This document shows, in pieces, positions 1-8,482 of a stretch of 64,000 nucleotides of DNA (within the stretch, counting starts at the first letter, position 1; each line of letters starts with the position of its first letter). The position numbers and the translations under genes are program-made. The notes below the pieces were generated by a model. It did not search any database. It saw only the letters and a list, made by a program, of their open reading frames with translations, and was not told where the DNA came from. This DNA is from Bacteroidales bacterium (GTDB taxonomy: Bacteria; Bacteroidota; Bacteroidia; Bacteroidales; UBA932), in NCBI GenBank assembly GCA_017616655.1, contig JAFZXU010000061.1, positions 124,001 to 188,000 of the forward strand. Direction: 5' to 3'.

Positions 1-1715
1 CCGATCCAGATGGCGAAGACATAGAAGGAGCCCGCATAGGCATAATCCCTCTCGCGTACCTGGAAAGGCGTCTGGTTGAGGTAAACCACGATCGCAAGGC
101 CAGTCAGGATGAAGAGCAGGAAGGTGACCCAGCTGTTGCGGGAGTCGCGCCAGGTCTGGAAGAAGAGCCCTATCAGTCCGAGAATCAGGGGAAGGAAGAA
201 GTAATGGTTCTTGGCCTTGTTGTGCGCAAGGATGTCCGGTGCCAGCGACTGGTCGTCCAGGCGCCACTTGTCCAGAGGTGTGATTCCGCTCTCCCAGTTT
301 CCTGAGACCTTGTCGCCGGGAGTCTGTCCGTGGAAGTCGTTCTGACGCCCTACGAAGTTCCACATGAAGTAGCGGAAATACATGTAGAATACCTGATAAT
401 CAAAGAAAAAGGCCATGTTGTCGACGAATCTCGGCAGCAGCACCACGCGCCTGTCGCCGTAGAGTGTGACGGTCCTGCGGCTCTTGCCGTGGGAATAGTT
501 GTCGTAGAATCCCTTCTGCTTCTCGTCGAAGGAGTTCCACATCCTCGGGAAGAGCATCTTCGCCCCCGCGGGATAGGTGGGGACTATATTCTCGGCCTTA
601 TAGTAGCGTCCGTCGAGCGGGGTCCAGTACTCCTTGGTCTTTATCTCATAGGGGGAGGCGTAGGTCTCTCCGTAGATGAGCGGGGCGCTGCCGTACTGTT
701 CGCGGGAGAGGTAGCGCACCAGCGTGTAGGGGTTGTCGGGCTGATACTCGTTGGTCGGGGTGTTGGCGCTGGAGCGGATGATGGTGATGGCGAAGAGCGA
801 ATAACCTATCACTATGGCGGTGAAGCAGAGTACGCCCGTGTGCCAAACCGGCTTCTCCTTCCTGCGCAGCACCTTGAGTGCGAAGAAGCATCCCGCCAGC
901 AGCAGGATCATGAAGACCGCGGCGCCCACGTTGAATCCGGCTCCGAATCCGTTGACGAAGATCCTGTCAAAGAATGCCGCGACCTTGGGCAGATAAGGTA
1001 TGATGCCGAAGAGTATCAGGGCCAGGATCGCGCCGGAAAGCAGAAGTACGCCCAGTCCCTGCCAGAAGGAGACCTTTCCCTCCTTCTTCTTGAAATAGAT
1101 GATGAAGACGATGGCGGGGGTGGTAAGCAGGTTGAGCAGGTGCACCCCGATGGAGAGGCCCATCAGGAAGGATATCAGCACGATCCAGCGGTCGGCATAG
1201 GGTTCGTCGGCCTCCTCCTCCCATTTGAGGATGGCCCAGAAGACCGCCGCCGTGAAGAGGGAGGACATGGCATAGACCTCGCCCTCCACCGCGGAGAACC
1301 AGAAGGTGTCGGAGAAACAGTAGGCCATCGCACCCACGACTCCGGCCGCAAACAGGCCGATTGCCGCTCCCCGTGTCAGCTCCCTGCCGCTCTTCTCAAG
1401 GATGCGGCGTCCGAAATGGACTATCGTAAGATAGAGGAAGAAGATGGTGAGGGCCGAGCAGAGGCCGCTCATCGCATTCACTGCAGCGGCAGCGTGCATA
1501 TTGTCGGTGAACATCGTGAAGAATCTCGCGAAGAGGTTGAACACGGGATTTCCCGGCGGGTGGCCGACTTCGAGCTTGTAGGATGATGCGATGAACTCTC
1601 CGCAGTCCCAGAAACTTGCGGTCGGTTCGATGGTCGACAGATATACGAACGCCGAAACCGCGAAAACGACAGCCGCGACGACATTGTTTATCAATTTGAA
1701 TCTCTTTTTCTCCAT
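1..1715 (-). CDS. DUF2723 family membrane glycosyltransferase-like protein (3' end outside window)
   Basis: The N-terminal 571 codons are present; the C-terminus lies beyond position 1. After a first membrane helix (about residues 10-28), the signature IEPTASFWDCGEF (E30, D37, E40) and KLEVGHPPGNP identify DUF2723, a GT-C-fold family. Several more hydrophobic helices follow, then a soluble-looking stretch, and the conserved QVRERDYAYAGSF motif near the edge. The human DUF2723 member TMEM260 is a protein O-mannosyltransferase. Acidic residues in the first extracytoplasmic loop are expected to be catalytic, so a role in glycosylating secreted proteins is plausible; Bacteroidota do O-glycosylate periplasmic proteins. 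That role is inference from the family. The ATG at 1713-1715 is the first in-frame start after a stop-containing leader. Divergent from yciH. Confidence 0.85.
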   Translation of the reverse strand, partial: MEKKRFKLINNVVAAVVFAVSAFVYLSTIEPTASFWDCGEFIASSYKLEVGHPPGNPVFNLFARFFTMFTDNMHAAAAVNAMSGLCSALTIFFLYLTIVHFGRRILEKSGRELTRGAAIGLFAAGVVGAMAYCFSDTFWFSAVEGEVYAMSSLFTAAVFWAILKWEEEADEPYADRWIVLISFLMGLSIGVHLLNLLTTPAIVFIIYFKKKEGKVSFWQGLGVLLLSGAILALILFGIIPYLPKVAAFFDRIFVNGFGAGFNVGAAVFMILLLAGCFFALKVLRRKEKPVWHTGVLCFTAIVIGYSLFAITIIRSSANTPTNEYQPDNPYTLVRYLSREQYGSAPLIYGETYASPYEIKTKEYWTPLDGRYYKAENIVPTYPAGAKMLFPRMWNSFDEKQKGFYDNYSHGKSRRTVTLYGDRRVVLLPRFVDNMAFFFDYQVFYMYFRYFMWNFVGRQNDFHGQTPGDKVSGNWESGITPLDKWRLDDQSLAPDILAHNKAKNHYFFLPLILGLIGLFFQTWRDSRNSWVTFLLFILTGLAIVVYLNQTPFQVRERDYAYAGSFYVFAIWI

Positions 1716-1733
1716 AAATATAATTTGTGACCA

Positions 1734-1766
1734 ATTCTGTTTTCCGTCTCCGACTGCAAACAGAAT
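1734..1766. repeat. Inverted repeat in the leader of the DUF2723 gene
   Basis: Perfect 9-base arms ATTCTGTTT (1734-1742) and AAACAGAAT (1758-1766) enclose a 15-base loop. The structure lies inside the predicted untranslated leader, 19 bases from the start codon. It is either an mRNA hairpin or an operator for a dimeric regulator. Nothing else is recognisable in the 154-base divergent gap 1716-1869 apart from the promoter boxes. Confidence 0.5.
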
Positions 1767-1795
1767 CGTTCTAAAGTCAGTATTTCAATAGACAA

Positions 1796-1803
1796 CAAAG
1801 ATA
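1796..1803 (-). promoter_or_regulatory. -7 promoter element for the DUF2723 gene
   Basis: TATCTTTG on the minus strand matches the Bacteroidota TAnnTTTG -7 box. No clear TTTG is seen 19-22 bases upstream. It would give a leader of about 75 bases containing the inverted repeat at 1734-1766. Confidence 0.45.
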
Positions 1804-1835
1804 GACAAAAAAGGGGATGATTCCCGCTTTTTAGC

Positions 1836-1843
1836 TAACTTTG
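1836..1843 (+). promoter_or_regulatory. -7 promoter element for yciH operon
   Basis: TAACTTTG fits TAnnTTTG exactly and lies 26 bases before the yciH ATG. The -33 box is not obvious. It would drive the compact run yciH, DUF4271, hemD, rnpA, yidD. Confidence 0.5.
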
Positions 1844-1869
1844 CGGAAATCTTCAACATCCGTACCGCG

Positions 1870-2220
1870 ATGGCCGACAATGACTGGAAAAGCAGGCTCG
1901 GAGTGGTCTTTTCGACCAATCCAGACTTCCGCTACGAGGAGGTCTGCGACGAGGAGGAGCCCGAGACCCTCGAGCCCTCGAAGCAGAAGCTCCTGGTGGG
2001 CATCGACCGCCGTAACCGCAGCGGGAAGCAGGTGACCCTCGTCTCCGGATTCGTGGGAAGGGAGGAGGACCTTTCGGCCCTCGGCAAGATTCTCAAGACG
2101 CGCTGCGGAGTGGGCGGAACCGCCAAGGAGGGGGAAATCCTTATCCAGGGGGACTTTCGCGACCGGGTGGTGGAGATTCTCAAATCCCTCGGCTATACAA
2201 GGGCTAAAAGGAGCAACTGA
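1870..2220 (+). CDS. yciH: SUI1/YciH (eIF1-like) translation factor
   Basis: A 116-residue protein of the SUI1 family. The eIF1-like fold occupies about residues 38-113, with the signatures RSGKQVTLVSGF and LKTRCGVGGTAKEGEILIQG, which include the conserved GGT and the IQGD strand. Bacterial YciH influences start-codon discrimination on the 30S subunit. The acidic N-terminal 35 residues are an extension over the minimal domain. Its stop overlaps the ATG of the next gene (TGATG), indicating translational coupling. Confidence 0.92.
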   Translation: MADNDWKSRLGVVFSTNPDFRYEEVCDEEEPETLEPSKQKLLVGIDRRNRSGKQVTLVSGFVGREEDLSALGKILKTRCGVGGTAKEGEILIQGDFRDRVVEILKSLGYTRAKRSN

Positions 2221-2918
2221 TGGAACTGCAGGATATAATATCCCCGGTAGGGGAGTTGTGGCGCGGAAGCTCGCTGGCCCTCCAGGAGGCCGGCAATCTA
2301 ACCCCGGTAACCCTCTTCGGCCACAACAATGCCGTGATCATACTGATGCTGGCGGTGGCCGCCCTGACCATAGTCTTCTTCCGCCAGATAGCCCTCTCCG
2401 TGGCCGGCTCCTTCGTAGCGCTCTTCTCCGAAAACCGCAGGGACGACATCTTCAACGACGCCTCATACGGACAGCTCTCCACTATGACAACCCTCATCCT
2501 GGTTCCCATGTACGCCTTCGTGCTCTTCTATTGCTCGCTGGGCGGACGTTCCTACTGGATGATCCTGGCCTCCGTGGCCGCCCTTCTGCTCTACCGCCGG
2601 GCGATGTTCGCCCTCATCGGATGGATAAACGGCACCGAAGCGGTGAACGAGGTGAAGAACTTTTCGGACAGCACCTTCATAATGATGATGTCCCTCTCGC
2701 AGCCGGTCTTCATAGTGGCATACCTCTTCGGAAACATGAGCCGAATGATTCCCGCGATATATCTTGCGGTGGTCGCAACCCTTTGTCTGATACCATATCT
2801 GGCGATTGCGTGCAAAAAGATACTCGCAATAAAATTTTCTCGTTTTTTCTGCTTTTTGTACCTTTGCGTCCTCGAAATTTTACCCATAGCAGTGGTCGTT
2901 AAAATTATTGTTTCCTAA
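2220..2918 (+). CDS. DUF4271 integral membrane protein
   Basis: A 232-residue protein with about six hydrophobic helices (roughly 40-58, 95-115, 118-138, 150-170, 178-198, 205-230) and a hydrophilic, acidic segment around SENRRDDIFND near residue 75. It resembles DUF4271, a Bacteroidota-restricted family that commonly precedes uroporphyrinogen-III synthase, as it does here. The start overlaps the yciH stop by one base. The function is unknown; the recurring hemD neighbourhood hints at a membrane role near haem synthesis, but this is inference from position only. Confidence 0.75.
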   Translation: MELQDIISPVGELWRGSSLALQEAGNLTPVTLFGHNNAVIILMLAVAALTIVFFRQIALSVAGSFVALFSENRRDDIFNDASYGQLSTMTTLILVPMYAFVLFYCSLGGRSYWMILASVAALLLYRRAMFALIGWINGTEAVNEVKNFSDSTFIMMMSLSQPVFIVAYLFGNMSRMIPAIYLAVVATLCLIPYLAIACKKILAIKFSRFFCFLYLCVLEILPIAVVVKIIVS

Positions 2919-2933
2919 GAGAAGAAGATAAAT

Positions 2934-3671
2934 ATGGGAATAAAAGACATCCTGATATCCCAGCCCGCCCCCCAGGCCCAGAGTTCCCCCTATACATCCC
3001 TTATCGGCAAATACGGCCTGAACATCGATTTCCGTCCCTTCTTCAAGGTTGAGCAGGTCTCCCTCAAGGAGTTTCGCAGCCAGAAGGTCAACTTCCTGGA
3101 TTACACGGCTATAGTGTTTACCTCCAGGCTGGCCATCGATTCCTTCTTCAAGCTGAGCGAAGAGCTGAGGATAACCATTCCCGAGACGATGAAGTATTTC
3201 TGCCAGAGCGAGGCGATCGCCTTCTATCTCCAGAAATACATAGTTTACCGCAAGCGCAAGATCTTCTACGGCAACGGCACCGTTCCCTCCATCATGGAGG
3301 CCATCGGCACCAAACACAAGGGCGAGAAGTTCCTGATAACCTGCACCGACGCCCTCAAGCCGGAAATCAACAAGCTCTTCACCAGGGACAAGCTCGCACA
3401 CGGCAGCGTCGTCCTGGCCAAGACCGTCTACAGCGACCTCTCCTCTGTGGATCTGCACAAATACCAGATGGTTGTCTTCTACAGCCCTTCCGACGTACGC
3501 TCCCTCAAGGAGAATTTCCCGGATTTCGAGCAGAAGGAGCTTCTCTTCGCCATCTACGGCCCCTCTACGGCCAAGGCTATGAAGGCCGAGAACCTGAAGG
3601 TGGAGATAGAGGCTCCCACGCCGGAATATCCCTCGATAGCCGAGGCCCTCAACCACTATCTGGGCAAATAA
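2934..3671 (+). CDS. hemD: Uroporphyrinogen-III synthase family protein
   Basis: A 245-residue protein with the two-lobed HemD architecture. The sequence is divergent, as usual for HemD, but IVFTSRLAIDSFF (about 60-72), MKYFCQSEAIAFYLQK and the C-terminal VVFYSPSDVRSL and AIYGPSTAKAM are the typical core segments. The enzyme cyclises hydroxymethylbilane to uroporphyrinogen III in the cytoplasm. No other haem genes lie nearby. Some Bacteroidota carry HemD-like proteins outside haem loci, so its actual substrate is slightly uncertain. Its TAA overlaps the rnpA ATG by one base (TAATG). Confidence 0.8.
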   Translation: MGIKDILISQPAPQAQSSPYTSLIGKYGLNIDFRPFFKVEQVSLKEFRSQKVNFLDYTAIVFTSRLAIDSFFKLSEELRITIPETMKYFCQSEAIAFYLQKYIVYRKRKIFYGNGTVPSIMEAIGTKHKGEKFLITCTDALKPEINKLFTRDKLAHGSVVLAKTVYSDLSSVDLHKYQMVVFYSPSDVRSLKENFPDFEQKELLFAIYGPSTAKAMKAENLKVEIEAPTPEYPSIAEALNHYLGK

Positions 3672-4060
3672 TGGACTTTTCCCTTCCGCGAAAAGATATA
3701 ATCCGCTCCAAAAAGGAGACGGAGGCCCTGCTTGCAAAAGGTGCGGTCCTCTTCCGTTATCCCCTGAAGGCCTATTATTTGCGCGAAACCGGCACAGGAT
3801 GCGCGAGGATGATGGTCTCCGTGCCCAAACGCAACTTCAAGCGCGCGGTAAAGCGCAACAGGCTCAAAAGAGTGGTGCGCGAAGCCTTCCGCCTCAACAG
3901 AAATCTCCTCGACGGGGCGGAATGTGACTTTCTCTTCGTATATTTGGGGAAGGAAATGTGTGACTATGCAACCGTCGAATCAAGAATCCGGGAAATCCTC
4001 AGTCTCGCTATGGGCAAAAGTGCGCAAGGCGGCGAGCTACCCGCTGATATTGCTGGTTAG
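3671..4060 (+). CDS. rnpA: Ribonuclease P protein component
   Basis: A 129-residue basic protein. It contains the RnpA signature [21 protein letters not shown] (about residues 55-77), the conserved arginine-rich helix that contacts the RNase P RNA and the tRNA leader. It is followed directly by yidD, the usual partner in many phyla. The C-terminal 31 codons overlap the start of yidD in another frame. The rpmH neighbour common elsewhere is absent. Confidence 0.93.
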   Translation: MDFSLPRKDIIRSKKETEALLAKGAVLFRYPLKAYYLRETGTGCARMMVSVPKRNFKRAVKRNRLKRVVREAFRLNRNLLDGAECDFLFVYLGKEMCDYATVESRIREILSLAMGKSAQGGELPADIAG

Positions 4061-4241
4061 GTTCTACCAGGTCTGCATTTCGCCCTACAAGCCGCAGTGC
4101 TGCCGCTTCACACCCACCTGTTCGGAATATGCCCTCCAGGCATTGAAAAAGTACGGCCCCTTCAAGGGGACGTACCTTGCCGTGCGGCGTATCCTGCGCT
4201 GCCATCCCTTCGGCGGGTCGGGTTACGACCCGGTGCCTTAG
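3966..4241 (+). CDS. yidD: Membrane protein insertion efficiency factor YidD
   Basis: YidD core: [19 protein letters not shown], then [10 protein letters not shown] and a C-terminal [14 protein letters not shown], all hallmark segments. The amphipathic N-terminus associates with the inner membrane and assists YidC-dependent insertion. With ATG 3966 the protein has 91 residues and overlaps rnpA by 95 bases, and AG-rich sequence (GGGGAAGGAAA) precedes it. A GTG at 4020 would give a 73-residue protein closer to the family norm; I cannot decide between them. Its stop overlaps the convergent acyltransferase gene by four bases. Confidence 0.88.
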   Translation: MQPSNQESGKSSVSLWAKVRKAASYPLILLVRFYQVCISPYKPQCCRFTPTCSEYALQALKKYGPFKGTYLAVRRILRCHPFGGSGYDPVP

Positions 4242-6079
4242 GAGCGGCTCGTTCCGAAAGTCTCCCTTATGGCCCTGGCCTCAGCCTCGTCGAGGTTGCG
4301 CTGCAGGAGCATCACCACCTTTTCTGAAAAATCCTTGTAGTAATTGACCGTCAGGACGTCCAGCGAGTCGTTGAAGTCGGGGTCGACATTGAGGCAGATG
4401 GCCTTTGCGTTGTTGGAGAAGTAGAACTTCACCAGCGGCGGAAGGGTATAGCGACCCTCCGTAAGGGTCTCCAGAAGAGAGTTGAACTCTTCGAGACCCA
4501 TATCGCGGCCGAAGAGCAGCTGGTCGGGATCGACCCTCAGCCAGTCGGGCTTGAATCCGTGCCTCGGCTGCAATATCGAAGGTCCTTCGGGATGGCCGTA
4601 TTTCTTCATCAGGAAGCTGTAGATCAGGCTCTTATAGAAAGTGGGATACTCTCCGCTGATACTTGCCGCCCCCAGGAAGCAGGTCGACTGCTGCTTGGTA
4701 GTGGCCACTATGAGAAGCCCCTTGAGAAGCATCGAAAGCACCACCGTGTCCTTGCGGTAATCCCTTGCCACGAAGGAGCGTCCGAGTTCGATACACTGCA
4801 GGAGCAGCTCCTTTGCACCCGGCATCACGTTCACGAGCGAAGGGGCGTAGAAGGCCTTTATTCCTCCGTTGGCGTCGAACATCTCCGAGCCGACACCAAG
4901 CCTGTAGGCTCCGGCTATCTTGGAATTCTCCTTGTCCCAGAGGAACAGATGCTTGTACCAGGTGTCGTAAATATCCGTGTCCAGTGCCTTTCCGGTGCCT
5001 TCGCCGACCGACCTGAAGGCTTGTTCGCGGAGCCTTGCTATCTCCTTCATGCAGGCGGGGATATCCTTGTGGTCGGCAATATAGCAGGTATAGCGCTGGC
5101 TGTCGAAAACCCTTTTATCCGCGAGCCTTTCGATCTCGGCGGCAATCGCCTCTCCGGGAACCGGATCGGCAAGCGGCTCCATCTTTCTTTCGGGAGCCGG
5201 TTTAAGGAGCTTTTGCTCCTCCTTGAGGGTGGCTTCGAGGCAGTAAACCCTGTTGCGGAGGTAGTTGATCATCGCTGCACCGTCATCGCCGAACTTGTCA
5301 TAATCTTCTGGCATTATCGGCTTCCCGATGCGCAGGCGGATGGTCTTGTTACGCTTGTTTCGCAGCTCGTGGATAAGGCGCGCAGTCCTCAGCAGGTGAT
5401 AGATGCGGCCCAGGAGATGCATCGAGAGGGAATTTCCTCCGTCGAAATAGATCGGTACCACGGGGGCCTCCGCGGTCTTTATGAGTTTTGCGATGTTTGC
5501 CGGCCAGGGGCAGTCTTCCACCACGGGGCGGATGCCCTTGCGGATAGCCGTCCTCTTGCCCTTCTTCTGCCAGGTGGATACCGCTCCGGCGGGGAAGAGG
5601 CCCAGGCTTCCGCCGTTCTTCAGATGCTGGAGGGCCGCCTTGATGCCGCCGTAGCTGCTGCGGTTGGTCTCGCCGTCGTGGAATGGGTTCACCGGCATGA
5701 AGGTCTCCTTGAGCGCGGGAATCAGCGAAAGGATGAAGTTCGTCAGAATCTTGTAGTCAGGCTGGATCTTGCCGGCTATCGAGCTGATAATCAGGCCGTC
5801 GACGCCGCCGAAGGCGTGGTTCGAAACGGTGACGAACTGCCCTTTCGGGAAATTCTTGAGATCCTCTTCGGGATACTCTACCTTTATATTGTAAAACTCC
5901 AGGACTTTCCGGGAAAACTCCGGACCTTCGTATTCACAGACCTCCTTGTACTCTCTGTTGAGTTTGTTGATCTCCAGAACCCTCATCAAAAACGAGGCTA
6001 CAAGGCTACCGAAGGGGCCTTTCAGGCCAAGTCCGTTCTGAATTTGGGATTTATTGATTATTTTTGTGGGCTTCTCCAT
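4238..6079 (-). CDS. Bifunctional PlsC-type O-acyltransferase / GNAT N-acyltransferase (glycine- or ornithine-lipid synthase type)
   Basis: A 613-residue two-domain protein. Residues about 70-290 are a PlsC/LPLAT-like acyltransferase, with the catalytic [10 protein letters not shown] (the HxxxxD box) and [10 protein letters not shown]. Residues about 330-600 are a GNAT-type N-acyltransferase related to OlsB, with [16 protein letters not shown]. OlsF in Flavobacterium and Serratia has this same fused order and makes ornithine lipid. In Bacteroides the separate proteins GlsA and GlsB make glycine lipids. The most likely role is therefore acyl-ACP-dependent N-acylation of an amino acid followed by O-acylation at the inner membrane. 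The ATG at 6077-6079 is preferred; an in-frame TTG ten codons upstream falls inside the promoter. Confidence 0.8.
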   Translation of the reverse strand: MEKPTKIINKSQIQNGLGLKGPFGSLVASFLMRVLEINKLNREYKEVCEYEGPEFSRKVLEFYNIKVEYPEEDLKNFPKGQFVTVSNHAFGGVDGLIISSIAGKIQPDYKILTNFILSLIPALKETFMPVNPFHDGETNRSSYGGIKAALQHLKNGGSLGLFPAGAVSTWQKKGKRTAIRKGIRPVVEDCPWPANIAKLIKTAEAPVVPIYFDGGNSLSMHLLGRIYHLLRTARLIHELRNKRNKTIRLRIGKPIMPEDYDKFGDDGAAMINYLRNRVYCLEATLKEEQKLLKPAPERKMEPLADPVPGEAIAAEIERLADKRVFDSQRYTCYIADHKDIPACMKEIARLREQAFRSVGEGTGKALDTDIYDTWYKHLFLWDKENSKIAGAYRLGVGSEMFDANGGIKAFYAPSLVNVMPGAKELLLQCIELGRSFVARDYRKDTVVLSMLLKGLLIVATTKQQSTCFLGAASISGEYPTFYKSLIYSFLMKKYGHPEGPSILQPRHGFKPDWLRVDPDQLLFGRDMGLEEFNSLLETLTEGRYTLPPLVKFYFSNNAKAICLNVDPDFNDSLDVLTVNYYKDFSEKVVMLLQRNLDEAEARAIRETFGTSRS

Positions 6080-6106
6080 AGAGAAGGATAGTTTAGGTTC
6101 AAAATA

Positions 6107-6114
6107 CAAATATA
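6107..6114 (-). promoter_or_regulatory. -7 promoter element for the acyltransferase gene
   Basis: TATATTTG on the minus strand is a perfect TAnnTTTG box, 28 bases upstream of the start codon at 6079. It lies in the 42-base divergent gap shared with uvrC. Confidence 0.55.
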
Positions 6115-6121
6115 GTTTTTT

Positions 6122-7621
6122 TTGGATAAACTGAGAGATAAGGTGAAGTCACTCCCCGATACGCCGGGAGTTTACAGGTACTTCGATGCCGAGGGAAACA
6201 TCATCTACGTGGGCAAGGCGAAGAACCTGAAGCGGCGCGTGTCGCAGTATTTCCGGCCGGAGGAGCAGCTGGACCGCAAGACACGTGCCCTTGTCTCGAA
6301 TATCGCCGACCTGAGCTATACCGTTGTTGAGACGGAGGAGGACGCCCTGCTGCTCGAGAACAACCTCATCAAGCAGCTCCAGCCCAAGTACAACATAATG
6401 CTCAAGGATGACAAGACCTATCCCTGGATCTGCATCCGAAAGGAGCGCTTTCCGCGGGTCATGCTCACCCGACGCTATGAAAAGGACGGTTCGCAATACT
6501 TCGGCCCATACGCCTCGGTCCAGCATGCCCACCGTATGCTGGACCTGATAGGCAGCCTCTACAAGATACGTATCTGCCGCCACAACCTTACCCCTGAAGC
6601 GATTGCCGCCGGCAAGATCCGTCCCTGCCTCAATTATCACCTCGGCAAGTGCGCCGCTCCCTGCGCGGGAGAGCAGTCGGAGGAGGATTACAATGCCCAG
6701 ATAGAGAGTGTCCGGGCGTTGCTGAGCGGCCGCGTGAGCGCCCTGATGCAGCGCTTCAGGGAGATTATGGAAGCCGCCGCGGCGGATTTGAGGTTCGAGG
6801 AGGCCGCCCTCTGGAAGGAGCGTCTGCGCCTTGCCGACATCCATCACAAGCGGCAGAAGGTAGTGGGACACGGCATCCTCGACATGGAGACCTACGCCCT
6901 CCTGAAGGAGCAGAAACTGCCCCGCCGCGTGGTGCGCAACCAGAAGGCGCTCGAGTCGCTCCGGAAGGACCTCGGAATGGCGCATAAGCCCGTTCACATA
7001 GAGTGTTTCGACAATTCCAACATAATGGGAACCAACCCTGTGGCGGCCTGCGTGGTCTTCCGGGACGGTATCCCGAGCAAGAAGGATTACCGCCACTTCA
7101 ACATCAAGACCGTGGTCGGTGCCAACGACTACGCCTCGATGAAGGAGATAGTCAACCGCCGCTACTCCAGGCTGCTTTCCGAGGGGGAATCCCTGCCTCA
7201 GCTGGTGGTGATCGACGGAGGCAAGGGACAGGTGGGTTGCGCCCTCGAGGCCCTTATGGAGCTGGGTATCAGGGAGGAAATCTTCGTAGTGGGTCTCGCC
7301 GAGAGGCTCGAGGAGGTGATTGTCCCCGGCGATCCGCACCCCCTCTTTCTGGACAAGAATTCCGATTCGCTGCGCATACTGATGCATATCCGCGACGAGG
7401 CGCACCGCTTCGGCATCACCCATCACCGCGCAAAGCGTACAAAGCACGAGGTGGACTCGGCGTTGCGTGAAATACCCGGAGTGGGGGCTGCAACGGAGAC
7501 TAAACTGCTGCGCAAGTTCCGGAGCGTCAAGAGGATAGCCGCGGCGTCGGAGGAAGACCTCGCCGCCGAGGTTGGTCCTTCGCTGGCAAAGAAAATACAC
7601 TCTTATCTGAATAACGACTGA
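6122..7621 (+). CDS. uvrC: Excinuclease ABC subunit C, internally shortened
   Basis: A 499-residue UvrC; family members are usually about 600. In order: the GIY-YIG nuclease domain (about 15-95, IIYVGKAKNL), the UVR motif that binds UvrB (about 205-240, RFEEAALWKERL), the RNase H-like 5' nuclease domain (about 255-430) with its catalytic Asp in HIECFDNSN and VVIDGGKGQ and the IRDEAHRFGITHH segment, and a helix-hairpin-helix pair (about 440-499). About 100 residues normally between UVR and ECFDNSN are missing at residues about 245-256, in frame. The start must be the TTG at 6122, because an in-frame TAG occurs three codons earlier and this codon begins the conserved N-terminus. Confidence 0.92.
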   Translation: MDKLRDKVKSLPDTPGVYRYFDAEGNIIYVGKAKNLKRRVSQYFRPEEQLDRKTRALVSNIADLSYTVVETEEDALLLENNLIKQLQPKYNIMLKDDKTYPWICIRKERFPRVMLTRRYEKDGSQYFGPYASVQHAHRMLDLIGSLYKIRICRHNLTPEAIAAGKIRPCLNYHLGKCAAPCAGEQSEEDYNAQIESVRALLSGRVSALMQRFREIMEAAAADLRFEEAALWKERLRLADIHHKRQKVVGHGILDMETYALLKEQKLPRRVVRNQKALESLRKDLGMAHKPVHIECFDNSNIMGTNPVAACVVFRDGIPSKKDYRHFNIKTVVGANDYASMKEIVNRRYSRLLSEGESLPQLVVIDGGKGQVGCALEALMELGIREEIFVVGLAERLEEVIVPGDPHPLFLDKNSDSLRILMHIRDEAHRFGITHHRAKRTKHEVDSALREIPGVGAATETKLLRKFRSVKRIAAASEEDLAAEVGPSLAKKIHSYLNND

Positions 7622-7691
7622 AATGGCTTATGCCTCTCAGCCCACGTCCACAACGCCCTCGCTCTCAATACGGAGTATCTACGCAAATAAG

Positions 7692-7699
7692 TATATTTG
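7692..7699 (+). promoter_or_regulatory. -7 element abutting the pnuC start (leaderless arrangement)
   Basis: TATATTTG ends four bases before the ATG at 7704. Since transcription starts a few bases after this box in Bacteroidota, the mRNA would begin at or next to the start codon. No clear -33 box is seen. Confidence 0.45.
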
Positions 7700-7703
7700 T
7701 AGT

Positions 7704-8480
7704 ATGAAAAAAGACGACAAGAAGTTCAACAAGTGGTTCAGCGCCTTCATGCTGATAGGAATGACGGTGGCGCTGGTGCTTACCACGGCCATTAAACTTG
7801 GGCGGCCCGACGCCAGGCCGGCGATGCTGCTGTTTGCCGCATTCGGCTCCCTGATGGGCGTATGTGCCACGGTGGCCTCCGCAAACGGCAAGATCATCAC
7901 CTTCCTTTTCGGCCTGCTCGACGTAGCCATTTACGGCATAATGTGCATGATAAGCTGGCACGAAGGCTCGTCAGGCCTTGGCAATGCCATCCTGCATTTC
8001 GCCTATTTCGTGCCCATGCAGTTCGTGGGTTTCGCACAGTGGCGCAAGCGTGGAGCGAAGGGCGGCGAAAAGCCCAAGGCCCGCAGGCTCAACGGGAAGC
8101 AGTGGGCTCTCTATACATCCATAATGATTGTCGGCACCATAGTGGCCTACCTGATAATCGCCAGGTTCGACAAGTCGCAAGCCGAGAGTTTCCTCAAGAT
8201 GGCTGTCCTGCTCGATGTCGTTCCCGTCATGTTCAACATCCTCGGCCAGTTGCTTATGTCCACCGCGTATGTTGAGCAGTGGTTCTTCTGGATCGGCGTC
8301 AATATCTTCTCGATAATAATGTGGTCGCGCACCCTGGCACAGAGCCCCGGCAACGACTACGCGATAATTTATATAATCAAGTACTCGTTCTATCTGGTCA
8401 ACGCCATAAACGGCCTCAGAATCTGGATAGGAATGAGCCGCGATGCCGCTGAAAAGCCGGCTGAAGAGCAATTGCAGTAG
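7704..8480 (+). CDS. pnuC: PnuC-family vitamin transporter (first copy)
   Basis: A 258-residue inner-membrane protein with seven or so helices. The family signature is near the C-terminus: AYVEQWFFWIGVNIFSIIMW, the W..W...N pattern of PnuC. The family moves nicotinamide riboside, thiamine or riboflavin by facilitated diffusion with trapping by a cytoplasmic kinase; the substrate here cannot be assigned. A 27-codon in-frame extension upstream of 7704 looks non-coding, and the ATG at 7704 begins a typical basic N-terminus (MKKDDKKFNKW). A second PnuC gene lies at 21871-22515. Followed two bases later by tadA. Confidence 0.82.
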   Translation: MKKDDKKFNKWFSAFMLIGMTVALVLTTAIKLGRPDARPAMLLFAAFGSLMGVCATVASANGKIITFLFGLLDVAIYGIMCMISWHEGSSGLGNAILHFAYFVPMQFVGFAQWRKRGAKGGEKPKARRLNGKQWALYTSIMIVGTIVAYLIIARFDKSQAESFLKMAVLLDVVPVMFNILGQLLMSTAYVEQWFFWIGVNIFSIIMWSRTLAQSPGNDYAIIYIIKYSFYLVNAINGLRIWIGMSRDAAEKPAEEQLQ

Positions 8481-8482
8481 CT

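Noticed and set aside
330..1586. A 418-codon plus-strand frame
   Set aside because: Antisense to the DUF2723 gene, whose membrane helices and signature motifs are clear.
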